Shown here in pieces: positions 17,563 through 25,958 of a stretch of DNA of 64,000 nucleotides; the stretch's first letter is position 1, and each line of letters begins with the position of its first letter. Source of the DNA: JAWOLE01 sp963815655 (lineage in GTDB: Bacteria; Acidobacteriota; Thermoanaerobaculia; UBA5066; Gp7-AA6). The notes beneath the pieces are model-generated. The model was not told the origin of the DNA and did no database searches. It was given only the letters and a program-made list of their open reading frames with translations. The stretch is taken from contig CAWFHK010000001.1 in NCBI GenBank assembly GCA_963815655.1, positions 1,116,001 to 1,180,000 on the forward strand. The letters run 5' to 3'. A program made the position numbers and the translations under genes.

Positions 17563-19589
17563 GGCTCGGGCAGGCGCTCCACTTCGACCCGGGCGTCGTT
17601 GAAGCAGGCGCCCCCGCCGAGATCCGTCAGCGTGTCCGGCGCGAGCGCGGTGGCGCCGGTGCCCGACAGCGTGTTATGGCTCCAGAGGCCCTTGGGGAGC
17701 AGCACGACCCCCTCCCGCAGCGACGCGCTGCGGAGGCTGAGGCACCGGACCTCCCCCAGCTCGTTGAAGACGCGCACGCGGTCCCCGTCGGCGATGCCCC
17801 GCGACGCCGCGTCCGCCGGAGACATCTCGAGGGGAACCTGCTCCTCGTGCAGCTCCCCGAGAGTCGAGCTGATCGTCCGGTCGGTCGCCGGCGAGAGGAG
17901 AGCGAGCGGGTATCGCGGGCTCCCCGCAACGGTGAGATAGCCGTAGAGACCGGCCGGCGCCTCGCGGTCGAGGTCCTCGGGCACGAGGTGGATCTTCCGG
18001 TCGGGCGTGAGCGGAAACGTGTCCACGAACGGGACGGGCGCGGGATTGCCGCCGGGAAACGCGATCCCGTCCGATGCGAGCGCCCGCCGGATCGCTTCGC
18101 CGGAGCGGCTGGCCCGCAGGATCGCCTCCTTCATTTCTCCCGCGGATCCGGGATCGCCCGGCCTCGCGAGGCCCACCCGCCGGGTCAGCTCGGTGAACAC
18201 TTCGTGGTTCGGCCGCGACTCGCCGACGGGCGGGATGACCGCTCTCCCCTCCTGGATCACCATCGCGCCGTAGCCCCGCGACATCTCGTCCCTTTCGAGG
18301 AAGGTCGTCGCGGGGAGCACGACATCGGCGTAAAGCGCCGTATCCGTCATCACGGGATCGAACACGACGGTGAAGAGGTCCTCGCGGAAGAGCCCCGCGC
18401 GCACCTTCTCCTGGTCCGGGACCGTCGCGAGGGGGTTGCAGTTGTAGACGAAGAGCAGCTCGACCGGCGCACCGCCCCGCCCGGCGAGCGTCTCTCCGAG
18501 CAGGTTCATGTTGACCTCGCGCGTGGAGGGGGGCCGCAGCTCCCCGGCGGCCGAGTGCGCGTCGAGGTCCCAGGCCTTCGAGTTGGTCATTGTGTATCCG
18601 CCGCCGCGCACTCCGAATTTCCCGGCCACCGCGGGGAGGGCCAGGACGGCCGCGACGGCCGATCCGCCGTTGCGGTTGCGTTCGAGCCCCCACCCGCACC
18701 GGATCGCCGCGGGGCTCGATTGCGCGTACATGCTCGCGAGCTTCTCGATGTCCCCGGCCGGCACGCGGGTCGCGCGGGACGCGGCGTCGAGCGTCCAGGG
18801 GGAGGCTCGCCGGCGCAGCTCGCCGGCGCCGAGGGCGTGGGCCGAGAGGAACTCCTCGTCGGCGTGCCCGTTCTCGAAGAGCCACCGGATGACCGCGAGA
18901 GCGAGCGGAAGGTCCGTTCCCGGGTACGGGGCGAGGTGCAGGTCCGCTCGCTCCGCCAGGCGCGTCCGGCGCGGGTCGACGACAGCGAGAAACGCTCCCC
19001 GGCTCTGCGCCTCCAGGAGATAGGGGACCAGATGGATGCCGGAGACGGAGGGGTTCACGCCCCAGAGAATGACGAGCTTCGCCTGCCGGTAGTCCGGCAG
19101 GGCGACCCCCGGCATGTTGCCGTAGAGTCCCGTCACGGCGCGTCCCGACGGGGCGGCGCAGAGGGTTCGTGCCAGGCGGGAAGCGCCGAGCCGGTTGAAG
19201 AGGCGCGCGTCCGCGGTGTTCTGGGAAAGATACCCGTTCGATCCTCCGTAGAAGAAAGGAAGGATGCGCTCCGCCTCCCCCCGGGCCGCCAGCGCCTTCA
19301 TGCGGGAGGCGATGAGGTCCAGGGCGTCGTCCCAGGAAACACGCCGGAACCGGCCCTCCCCTTTCCGGCCCTCCCGCACTCCGGGATGGCGGACGCGGCG
19401 CGCTCCGTGCACGTGCTCCGGAAACCGCCGCACCTTCGCGCAGATGAACCCCGCCGTCACCGGATTGACGCGGCTTCCTCCGACCTCGACGACGCGCCCG
19501 CCCTCGACGCCCACGTCGAGACTGCAAGCGTCCGGACAGTCGAGGGGGCAGACGGAGGGGTGAACAGATGTCGGCGTTATGGCAACCAT
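17559..19589 (-). CDS. molybdopterin oxidoreductase (DMSO reductase superfamily)
   Basis: 676-residue catalytic subunit. N-terminal [4Fe-4S] ligands C14, C18, C22 and C50 (VCPLDCPDAC and GFICAKV with the relay Lys52), then bis-MGD-binding domains and a C-terminal molydopterin dinucleotide-binding beta-barrel (about 560-670). TLCAAPSGRAV near residue 141 may supply a Cys Mo ligand. No Tat motif is seen at the N-terminus, so a cytosolic enzyme is likely. No electron-transfer (FeS or membrane) subunit is encoded next to it. Substrate unknown. Cotranscribed with the CDF gene (4-bp overlap). Confidence 0.88.
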   Translation of the reverse strand: MVAITPTSVHPSVCPLDCPDACSLDVGVEGGRVVEVGGSRVNPVTAGFICAKVRRFPEHVHGARRVRHPGVREGRKGEGRFRRVSWDDALDLIASRMKALAARGEAERILPFFYGGSNGYLSQNTADARLFNRLGASRLARTLCAAPSGRAVTGLYGNMPGVALPDYRQAKLVILWGVNPSVSGIHLVPYLLEAQSRGAFLAVVDPRRTRLAERADLHLAPYPGTDLPLALAVIRWLFENGHADEEFLSAHALGAGELRRRASPWTLDAASRATRVPAGDIEKLASMYAQSSPAAIRCGWGLERNRNGGSAVAAVLALPAVAGKFGVRGGGYTMTNSKAWDLDAHSAAGELRPPSTREVNMNLLGETLAGRGGAPVELLFVYNCNPLATVPDQEKVRAGLFREDLFTVVFDPVMTDTALYADVVLPATTFLERDEMSRGYGAMVIQEGRAVIPPVGESRPNHEVFTELTRRVGLARPGDPGSAGEMKEAILRASRSGEAIRRALASDGIAFPGGNPAPVPFVDTFPLTPDRKIHLVPEDLDREAPAGLYGYLTVAGSPRYPLALLSPATDRTISSTLGELHEEQVPLEMSPADAASRGIADGDRVRVFNELGEVRCLSLRSASLREGVVLLPKGLWSHNTLSGTGATALAPDTLTDLGGGACFNDARVEVERLPEP

Positions 19590-19620
19590 GCCGTCATTCT
19601 AGACCGTGGCTTCTTGACGG

Positions 19621-19698
19621 GTTCGGTGTTCGGCGCTCGGTGCCCGGTGTTCGGGAAGGCGCGGGGAATGAGAACCGGGCACCGGGCATCGGGCACCA
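19621..19698. repeat. 7-bp tandem repeats in inverted arms, unit GTTCGGT / ACCGGGC
   Basis: Left arm: GTTCGGT, GTTCGGC, GCTCGGT, GCCCGGT, GTTCGGG (19621-19655). Right arm: ACCGGGC, ACCGGGC, ATCGGGC, then ACCAGTG (19674-19698). The right arm is the reverse complement of the left with mostly C/T differences, so a long hairpin with an 18-nt loop is possible. It lies in the 290-bp gap between the divergent molybdopterin oxidoreductase and chrB genes; the rest of that gap (19699-19844) shows nothing recognisable. Confidence 0.75.
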
Positions 19699-19844
19699 GT
19701 GCCTGCTCTCGACCGGAATGTGTCGCGGAAGATCCGGAGGCGTCCCCTCTTCGGATCGCAGGCGAAGACGTTCCCATCCCCATCCATCGCTCCGGAGAGC
19801 AGGAGGGCCGCCGCCGGGAGCCTCATCGAACGAGTGTAAAGCAA

Positions 19845-19874
19845 TTGCTCTACGCGCTGTTCAAGTGCTATAGG
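19845..19874 (+). promoter_or_regulatory. possible promoter of chrB
   Basis: TTGCTC (19845-19850), 18-bp spacer, TATAGG (19869-19874). The predicted transcription start falls at or next to the GTG at 19881, which would give a leaderless message. Both boxes are imperfect; an AGGAA also lies before the GTG, so a short leader cannot be excluded. Confidence 0.35.
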
Positions 19875-19880
19875 AACGCC

Positions 19881-20981
19881 GTGCGCCGCGCGCCGAGCCG
19901 GAAGAGACCCCCCGCGGGCGGGCGCCAGGCAGCGCGCTCCTGGTACCTCCTCATTCACCAGATCCCCCCCAGGCCCCTCTACCTGCGCGCGAAGATCCGC
20001 CAGCGTCTGGCCCGGGTGGGAGCAGTGGCCCTGAAGAACACGGTCTACGTCCTGCCGCGGCTCCCCGACTGCCTGGAGGATTTCCAATGGCTGGCGGAGG
20101 AGACGATCGCCGGCGGCGGCGAGGCCCACGTCTGCGAGGCCCGTTTCCTCGGGAAAGACACCGACGCCGCGCTCGTCGAGCGTTTCCGGAGGGAACGCGC
20201 CGCGGACTACGCGGCGCTCGCCGGATCGATCCGCGACGGGAGCCGCAAGGCGGCTCGGGCGAGCGGCGCGAGGCCGCCGGCGGAAGACCTCCCGGCGCGG
20301 CTGGCGCGCTCCCGCAGGCGCCTGGAAGAGATCGCGCGGATTGACTACTTCCGGGCCGCGGGGCGCGAGGAGGTCGGGCGCCTGATCGAGGCCCTGGAGC
20401 GCCGGGTCGAGCCGCGCGAGTCACCTTCCCGCTCTTCCCGCCAGCCGCGCGCGGCGGGACTCTCCCATCGGACCTGGGTGACGCGCAAGGGCATCCAGGT
20501 GGATCGGATCGCCTCCGCCTGGCTCATCCGCCGGTTCGTGGACGCCGGGGCCCGCTTCCGGTTCCTGGATCCGGAGCGCGAGGCGGCCCGACCCGGGGAA
20601 ATCACCTTCGACATGGTCGGCGGCGACTTCACCCACGAGGCCGACCGCTGCACGTTCGAGACGCTCGTCCGCCGCGCCGGCGTCAAAGACGCGGCGCTGA
20701 CACCGCTCGCGCAGATCGTCCACGAGATCGACCTGAAGGACGGGAAATACGGCCGGCCGGAGACGCGCGGCATCGAGCGGATCCTCGCGGGAATCTCCCG
20801 CCCCGGCTCCCGCGACGACGAGCGTCTGGACCGGGGATTCGCCCTCTTCGACGAGCTCTACGAGTCCTTCCACCGGACTCCTTCCGCGCGGAAGGGCGCC
20901 CCTATTCGTACCGGAGCGCCTCGATCGGATCGAGAAGCGCGGCCTTCCTCGCCGGGTAGAAGCCGAAGAACACGCCGATGA
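19881..20981 (+). CDS. chrB: ChrB-type chromate resistance regulator
   Basis: 366 residues. N-terminal ChrB domain begins WYLLIHQIPPRPLYLRAKIR and LGAVALKNTVYVLP-like segment (about 17-60); C-terminal ChrB_C domain WVTRKGIQVDRIASAWLIRR through to the DLKDGKYG segment (about 197-330). In proteobacteria ChrB senses chromate and controls chrA. Start taken at GTG 19881 as the best codon before the domain. The last 80 bp overlap the 3' end of the convergent ABC permease. No intact chrA is in the window; a possible remnant lies at 24504. Confidence 0.85.
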   Translation: MRRAPSRKRPPAGGRQAARSWYLLIHQIPPRPLYLRAKIRQRLARVGAVALKNTVYVLPRLPDCLEDFQWLAEETIAGGGEAHVCEARFLGKDTDAALVERFRRERAADYAALAGSIRDGSRKAARASGARPPAEDLPARLARSRRRLEEIARIDYFRAAGREEVGRLIEALERRVEPRESPSRSSRQPRAAGLSHRTWVTRKGIQVDRIASAWLIRRFVDAGARFRFLDPEREAARPGEITFDMVGGDFTHEADRCTFETLVRRAGVKDAALTPLAQIVHEIDLKDGKYGRPETRGIERILAGISRPGSRDDERLDRGFALFDELYESFHRTPSARKGAPIRTGAPRSDREARPSSPGRSRRTRR

Positions 20982-22119
20982 GGGCCGCGAACGCGATGGC
21001 GATCACGACCCACTGGGGCGGGATGATCGTCGGCCAGGAGAGGGCGCGGGAGAAAACGGAGGACGCCACGACGCCGACGACGGCCCCCGCCATGCCCGAG
21101 AGCGAGCTCAAGACGAGAGCCTCGATCAGGAATTGTGCCTGGATGTTCTTCTTCGTCGCGCCGATCGCCATGCGGACGCCGATCTCCCGCGTGCGCTCGG
21201 TGACGGTCACGAACATGATGTTCATGATCCCGATGCCTCCGACGAGGAGCGACACGGACGCGATCGAAAGCAGAAGGACGGTGAACGTCCTGCTCGTCTC
21301 TTCCTGAGCCTGGAGCATCTCTTCCGGGGCGCGGATGTTGAAGTCGTCGGGGGCGTCGGCGCGCAGGTGGTGCCGCTGGCGCAGGAGCGCGGTGATCTGC
21401 GTCCGCGCCGGGCGGATCGCCTCGGGCGAGACGGCGGAGCAGAGGATGTCGTCGAACCAGGAGATCCCCTTGATCTTGTGCTGCGCCGCCGTCCAGGGAA
21501 TCATCAGGAAGTCGTCCTGGTCCTGCCCGGTGGCGCTCTCCCCCTTGGATTTCAGGACGCCGAGCACCCGGAACGGCTGGTCCCGCAGCCGGATGGACTT
21601 CCCGATCGGGTCCTCGTCTCCGAAGAGCTGCTCGACGAGGCTCCGGCCGAGAACGCAGACGTTGGCCAGGGTCGCGACGTCCTGTGCCGTAAAACACGAC
21701 CCGCGCTCCATCGCCCAGCGGCGGATGGACAGGTACTCGGGAGAAACGCCCCGGTACGTCGTGTTCCAGTTGGTATTGCCGTAGATCACCTGGATGCGCC
21801 CGTCCACCTGGGGCGACGCGCTCTTGATCAGCGGAACGGCCTCGAGGATCGCCTTCGCGTCGCGCGCCGTCAGCGTCTTGGTCGTGCCGGTGCCCGTCCT
21901 CACTCCCTTGAAGTTCCGGCTGCCGGCCTCGACCCAGACGAAATTGTCGCCCAGGTTCTGGAGCTGCTCGCGGATCCGGCTGGAGCCACCCTCTCCGATC
22001 GCGACCGTGCAGATGACCGCGGCGATCCCGATCGTGATGCCGAGCATCGTGAGGGCCGTTCGCAGCTTGTTGCGCGCCAGAGCCGACAGGGCGACGGGAA
22101 GGACCGAAGAGAGATCCAT
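20902..22119 (-). CDS. MacB-like ABC transporter permease (FtsX domain), no ATPase domain
   Basis: 405 residues: TM1 at about 15-40 (ALARNKLRTALTMLGITIGI), a periplasmic MacB_PCD domain (about 45-275), then three C-terminal membrane segments with the conserved EIGVRMAIGATKKNIQAQFL loop. This is the four-helix FtsX/MacB permease. The N-terminal ATPase of true MacB is absent and no ATPase gene is adjacent. Start at ATG 22119; a longer frame upstream only adds low-quality sequence antisense to macA. Divergent from macA, with which it probably forms an export system (macrolides, peptides, lipids or siderophores). Confidence 0.88.
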   Translation of the reverse strand: MDLSSVLPVALSALARNKLRTALTMLGITIGIAAVICTVAIGEGGSSRIREQLQNLGDNFVWVEAGSRNFKGVRTGTGTTKTLTARDAKAILEAVPLIKSASPQVDGRIQVIYGNTNWNTTYRGVSPEYLSIRRWAMERGSCFTAQDVATLANVCVLGRSLVEQLFGDEDPIGKSIRLRDQPFRVLGVLKSKGESATGQDQDDFLMIPWTAAQHKIKGISWFDDILCSAVSPEAIRPARTQITALLRQRHHLRADAPDDFNIRAPEEMLQAQEETSRTFTVLLLSIASVSLLVGGIGIMNIMFVTVTERTREIGVRMAIGATKKNIQAQFLIEALVLSSLSGMAGAVVGVVASSVFSRALSWPTIIPPQWVVIAIAFAALIGVFFGFYPARKAALLDPIEALRYE

Positions 22120-22150
22120 GACAGCGTCCAGCCTAACAGCTCGGAATTCG

Positions 22151-22156
22151 TATAAT
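22151..22156 (+). promoter_or_regulatory. -10 box TATAAT before macA
   Basis: A perfect TATAAT in the 61-bp gap between the divergent permease and macA genes. No good -35 is seen 16-18 bp upstream. Predicted start about 22163, 18 nt before the macA ATG. A tiny out-of-frame ATG (22173) opens a 5-codon frame overlapping the macA start. Confidence 0.4.
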
Positions 22157-22180
22157 CGTCCGTTCTGTTCCCATGAACGC

Positions 22181-23515
22181 ATGTCCTTGACCGGCCCAGC
22201 TCCTCGGCGCCGACTTTTCGCCTTCGCGGCCGCCGCCGTCGTCCTCCTGGCGAGCGCGGGCCTCGTCCTGCGAAGCCGGTCCGGAAAGCCGCGGTACGTG
22301 ACGGTGCCGGTCAAGCGCGGCCCGCTGACGGCGACGGTCGAGGCCACCGGAACGATCAATCCGCTGACGACCGTTCCGGTCGGCTCGTCCGTCTCCGGCA
22401 CCGTGAAGTACATCTTCGCCGACTTCAACTCCCGGGTTCGCGACGGCCAGGTCCTGGCCCAGCTCGATCCGCAGATCTTCGAAGCGCAGGTCGTCACGGC
22501 GCGCGGCAACCTGAAGAACCTCGAGGCCGGGCTCGACGTTGCGAAGGCCGCCATCCAGGTCGGCGAGGCCAACGTGTCCAAGCTCCGGGCCGACCTGGGC
22601 TACGCCCGCGCGAACGCCCAACGGATTGCCGACCTCAATGCGCAGGGGCTGGTTCCCGTGGACCAGAAGGACCTGTCGCAATCGAGCCTGGCCCAGTCCG
22701 AGGCGGCCGTGCGCGCGGCGCAGGCGCAGGTCGTGCAGGCGCGCGCCCAGCTCCAGCAGAGCATGGCGCAGGTCGAAGCCATGAAGGGGGCGCTCGAGGA
22801 GGCCGAGACCAACCTTCGCTACACGACGATCCTCTCCCCGACCGAAGGCGTCGTCGTCGCGCGCAACATCACCGTGGGCCAATCCGTCGCGGCGTCTCTT
22901 CAGGCGCCCAACGTCTTCACCATCGCGCAGGATCTCAAGCGCATGCAGGTCTACGCCAAGACGGACGAATCGGACACGGGCTTCATCCGGGTCGGGGCGG
23001 AGGCCTCCTTCCAGGTGGACGCCCTTCCCAATGAGACTTTCCGCGGACGCGTGAGCGCCGTGCGCTTGAACGCCTACGCGGTGCAGAATGTCGTGACCTA
23101 CGACACGATCATCGACTTCGAGAACCCCCGGGAGCAACTGCTGCCCGGCGAGACCGCGTACGTCTCGATCCCCACCGGTCACGCCGACGACGCCCTGCTG
23201 ATCCCGAATGCCGCGATGACGGTCAGCCCGCCCGTGGCCCCGGCGGATCTCGAGAAGATCTACAAGGAGCGTCGCATTCCGCCGGTCGCATACACATCCC
23301 ATGCCGGCGGCCAGCAGGTCGCCTGGCGTCTCGCCTCCGGAGATCGGGTCGAGCCCGTCGCCCTCAAGGTCGGGATCTCCGACTACGCCTCCTCGCAGGT
23401 CCTCGAAGGAGACCTGAAGGAGGGCGACCTCCTGATCACCGGGATCGCCGGGGACTCGGGCTCCTCGCAGGGAAGGGCTCCCATTCCCGGGCGGGGGCCG
23501 GCGGGGAAGCGGTAA
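22181..23515 (+). CDS. macA: MacA/HlyD-type periplasmic adaptor
   Basis: 444 residues. N-terminal membrane anchor (about 10-29), lipoyl half-motif (PVGSSVSGTVKYIFADFNSR), an Ala/Gln-rich coiled-coil hairpin (about 95-205), second lipoyl half (TTILSPTEGVVVARNITVGQ), then beta-barrel and membrane-proximal domains. This is the MacA branch of membrane-fusion proteins that works with MacB permeases and TolC. The long hairpin contrasts with the short one in the adaptor at 25955. Divergent from its likely permease partner. Confidence 0.9.
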   Translation: MSLTGPAPRRRLFAFAAAAVVLLASAGLVLRSRSGKPRYVTVPVKRGPLTATVEATGTINPLTTVPVGSSVSGTVKYIFADFNSRVRDGQVLAQLDPQIFEAQVVTARGNLKNLEAGLDVAKAAIQVGEANVSKLRADLGYARANAQRIADLNAQGLVPVDQKDLSQSSLAQSEAAVRAAQAQVVQARAQLQQSMAQVEAMKGALEEAETNLRYTTILSPTEGVVVARNITVGQSVAASLQAPNVFTIAQDLKRMQVYAKTDESDTGFIRVGAEASFQVDALPNETFRGRVSAVRLNAYAVQNVVTYDTIIDFENPREQLLPGETAYVSIPTGHADDALLIPNAAMTVSPPVAPADLEKIYKERRIPPVAYTSHAGGQQVAWRLASGDRVEPVALKVGISDYASSQVLEGDLKEGDLLITGIAGDSGSSQGRAPIPGRGPAGKR

Positions 23516-23521
23516 CCGAAA

Positions 23522-23908
23522 ATGAGAGCTCCTCGCTCCGTCAGGCGCCGCGGGACACTTACCCTCGCGGCCTTCGCCGTCCTGGCCGCGACGGCCGCGA
23601 TCGCCGGCGCCGTTCCCACACAGGTGCCCCCTTCGAGCGAGGAGTTCTTCATCGTCTCCTCCGTGGACGCCGGCAAAAGCACGATGGTCTTGAAGAGGCC
23701 GACCGAGGTCACCCTGATCATGCGGGTCACCGAGAAGACCCGGTGCCGCGACGAGGATGGCAAGCCGGTCCGCTTCACCGACCTGCGCGCCGGCGACACC
23801 CTCTTCATCGCGTCGGAGCGGGACGGGGCCGGGCAGCTCGTCGCCTCCACGATCCGCAAGGGCCCGATGACGGTGCGGGAGCTCCACCGGCGCTATCTCC
23901 GCTTCTGA
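23522..23908 (+). CDS. secreted hypothetical protein
   Basis: 128 residues. Basic N-terminus and hydrophobic run (about 10-30, TLTLAAFAVLAATAAIAGAV) form a signal peptide. The mature part (FFIVSSVDAGKSTMVLKRPT ... RAGDTLFIASERD) looks like a small beta-rich domain similar in style to DUF5666/OB-like secreted proteins that modify RND/ABC export loci. Function unknown. Only 6 bp after macA, so probably cotranscribed. Confidence 0.65.
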   Translation: MRAPRSVRRRGTLTLAAFAVLAATAAIAGAVPTQVPPSSEEFFIVSSVDAGKSTMVLKRPTEVTLIMRVTEKTRCRDEDGKPVRFTDLRAGDTLFIASERDGAGQLVASTIRKGPMTVRELHRRYLRF

Positions 23909-23968
23909 TCTCTCTCCCAATTGACAGAGGAATCTAGCAGTTGATATGAAGGCTGGCGGAGCCTCCCG

Positions 23969-24406
23969 ATGAAGTGGGCCACGCGCAAACAGATCCACGT
24001 GAATCGCACGGCGACCGGGTGGCTGATCCGGCGCTTCCTGGACCCCGGGGCCGAGATCCTCTTTCTCGAGCCGGAGGACGTGGCGGGCGTGCAGGAAGCC
24101 GAGGGCGCGACCGGTTTCGACGCGCCGGGAGCGGCCTACCCGCACCGCGACGAGCGGGGCCGGTGCTCCTTCGAAGCGCTCGTCGAGGAGAGGCTCCCGG
24201 AGAACGAGGCGCTCGGGAGGCTCGGACGGATCGTCCACGGGGCGGACTTTCCCGCGGAGATGGCCGTCGCGCCGGAATCGGCCGGCCTCTGGGCCATCAG
24301 CCAGGGATTCACCGACGTCGGCAAGGACGACGCCGACATCCTGGCCCGGGCGTCCTTCCTGTACGACGCGCTCTATGCGCACCTGAAACGCGCGGCGCGG
24401 AAGTAG
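23969..24406 (+). CDS. ChrB C-terminal-domain protein
   Basis: 145 residues comprising only the ChrB_C domain: WATRKQIHVNRTATGWLIRR, FLDPGAEILFLEPE, then a C-terminal helix ending YDALYAHLKRAARK. Homologous to the second half of the chrB product at 19881 (compare WVTRKGIQVDRIASAWLIRR). Stand-alone versions are common near chromate transport and rhodanese genes; the biochemical role is unclear. Confidence 0.8.
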   Translation: MKWATRKQIHVNRTATGWLIRRFLDPGAEILFLEPEDVAGVQEAEGATGFDAPGAAYPHRDERGRCSFEALVEERLPENEALGRLGRIVHGADFPAEMAVAPESAGLWAISQGFTDVGKDDADILARASFLYDALYAHLKRAARK

Positions 24407-24503
24407 TCGGAGAGCTCCGTTCGACCCGCCGCCGGACGGGATCCCTGGTGGGGCGCGCTTCTGCGCAGAGCCGCCGCCATGAGACGAGCCGGGGGACCGT
24501 CGG

Positions 24504-24630
24504 GTTGGCGGCTTCCCACTCGCCGGAGCGGCGGGCGCGTTCGTCGCTCTCTTCCTCTTCGAGCTCGACGCGGCGTGGGTCGTCCTCGCCGGCGGCGCGC
24601 TCGGTCCTGCCCGCACACCGCTGAACCAGC
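24504..24630 (+). pseudogene. possible C-terminal remnant of chromate transporter ChrA
   Basis: In the 232-bp gap after the ChrB_C gene one frame without a start codon reads VGGFPLAGAAGAFVALFLFE then LDAAWVVLAGGALGPARTPL, two adjacent hydrophobic helices with the W(V/L)VLAGGALG style of the ChrA C-terminus. Sequence upstream in that frame is interrupted by a stop. The location beside ChrB-type genes supports the idea; the match is short and from memory. Confidence 0.4.
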
Positions 24631-24638
24631 GACTTACA

Positions 24639-25958
24639 ATGCGCGCCGTGAGAAAAACGGGCTGGCCGGCCCTGTCCGCCGCGCTCCTCCTGGCGCTTCC
24701 GTCCCTGGCCGCCGCGCAGGCGACGGTGACGCTCGACGACGCGCTGGCGGAGGCGCGGGCCGCCAACGCGCGGCTGCCTCTGCCGGCCTTCGACGTCGCG
24801 GTCGCCCGGGAAAAGCGGACCGAGACGCGGGCCGAGCGGTGGCTCAAGGTCGCCGTCGAGGGCGACTTCGTCTACGCGCCTCCCTCCGGGTACGATCCGG
24901 TCGTGACGAATCTGGGCGAGTTTCGCCTGCAGGCCGTCGGGCGCCAGCCTCTCTACGACGGCGGGGCCCGCCGGGCCGCGGTGGCGAGAGCCGATGCCGA
25001 GCTCGACGCGGCCCGGCGACGGTACCGCATCGAGGAGAAGGACCTGGAGCTCGAGGTGATCAGCCGCTACAACGAGCTCCTCTCCGCCCGCGAGGAGATC
25101 GCGGCGCGGCGCGAGGGGATCGCGCGGCTGGAGAGCTACCGCTCGTCGCTCAAGAGCCGCCAGGCTTCGGGGCAGGCCGTGGCCCCGGACCTCCTGCGAA
25201 CCGACGTTCGCTTCGCGTCGGAGCAGGCGAGCATCCTCGAGGCCGAGCGGCGGGCGGACGAGGCGCGCCTCGATCTGAACGACCTGATGGGGAGAGAGCC
25301 CCGGGCTCCCCTCGGGATCGCGCCGCTCCCCGCTCCGGCCGCCGCCCCGGCGGAGCCGGCCGCGGCGTTCGAGGAGGCTCCCGAGGTCTCGGCCGCGCGC
25401 GCCGAGGCGAGCGCGGCGGACGCGAGCCTCTCGGGCGCCCGCGCGGAGAGGCGGCCGCACCTCGATCTCTCGGCGGACTTCGGCTTCTGGGGATCGGACA
25501 CGTCGCGCCTCGTTCCGCTCGACCTGAAGCAGCGCGACCCTCACGCGACGTTCTTCGACCGCATCCGGCGAGACGCGGGCTATTCCTTCACGCTCTCCCT
25601 CTCCTGGCCGGTCTTCGACTTCGGGGCGGTGCGCGCGCGCGTCGCCCAGGCGGACCTCGCCCTGAGGCAGGCGCGTCAGAAGGTCGAGGTCGCGCGCCGG
25701 GAGGCGCGGCTGAAATGGGCGCAGGCCCGATCCGCGGCCGAGACCCTCGGGAAGGAGGTCGACCTCCTTTCCCGCGCCGGGCCGGCGGCGCGCGACGCGT
25801 TCCTGGAGGCGGAGAGCCGGTACCGCGGCGGCGCGGCGACGTCCCTCGAGGTTCTCGACGCTTATTCTTCCGCCGTGGATGCCGTCGTGCGCCTCTCCGA
25901 CGCGGCCGCGCGCTACCGGATCGCCCTCGCGATCGCCGACCGGTGGGGATCGCCATGA
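24639..25958 (+). CDS. TolC-family outer membrane protein
   Basis: 439 residues. Signal peptide (about 8-27, LSAALLLALPSLAAAQ), then two outer-membrane efflux repeats with long Ala/Arg/Glu helices (about 35-215 and 245-425). First gene of a three-gene efflux operon. TACAAT (24635-24640) overlaps the ATG at 24639, so the working start may be the GTG at 24648, 7 nt after this box, which still leaves a complete signal peptide. Stop overlaps the next ATG by 4 bp. Confidence 0.88.
   Translation: MRAVRKTGWPALSAALLLALPSLAAAQATVTLDDALAEARAANARLPLPAFDVAVAREKRTETRAERWLKVAVEGDFVYAPPSGYDPVVTNLGEFRLQAVGRQPLYDGGARRAAVARADAELDAARRRYRIEEKDLELEVISRYNELLSAREEIAARREGIARLESYRSSLKSRQASGQAVAPDLLRTDVRFASEQASILEAERRADEARLDLNDLMGREPRAPLGIAPLPAPAAAPAEPAAAFEEAPEVSAARAEASAADASLSGARAERRPHLDLSADFGFWGSDTSRLVPLDLKQRDPHATFFDRIRRDAGYSFTLSLSWPVFDFGAVRARVAQADLALRQARQKVEVARREARLKWAQARSAAETLGKEVDLLSRAGPAARDAFLEAESRYRGGAATSLEVLDAYSSAVDAVVRLSDAAARYRIALAIADRWGSP

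Noticed and set aside
22120..22581. N-terminal extension of the MacB-like permease
   Set aside because: The extra residues are antisense to macA, polar and low-complexity; the conserved first helix starts at ATG 22119.
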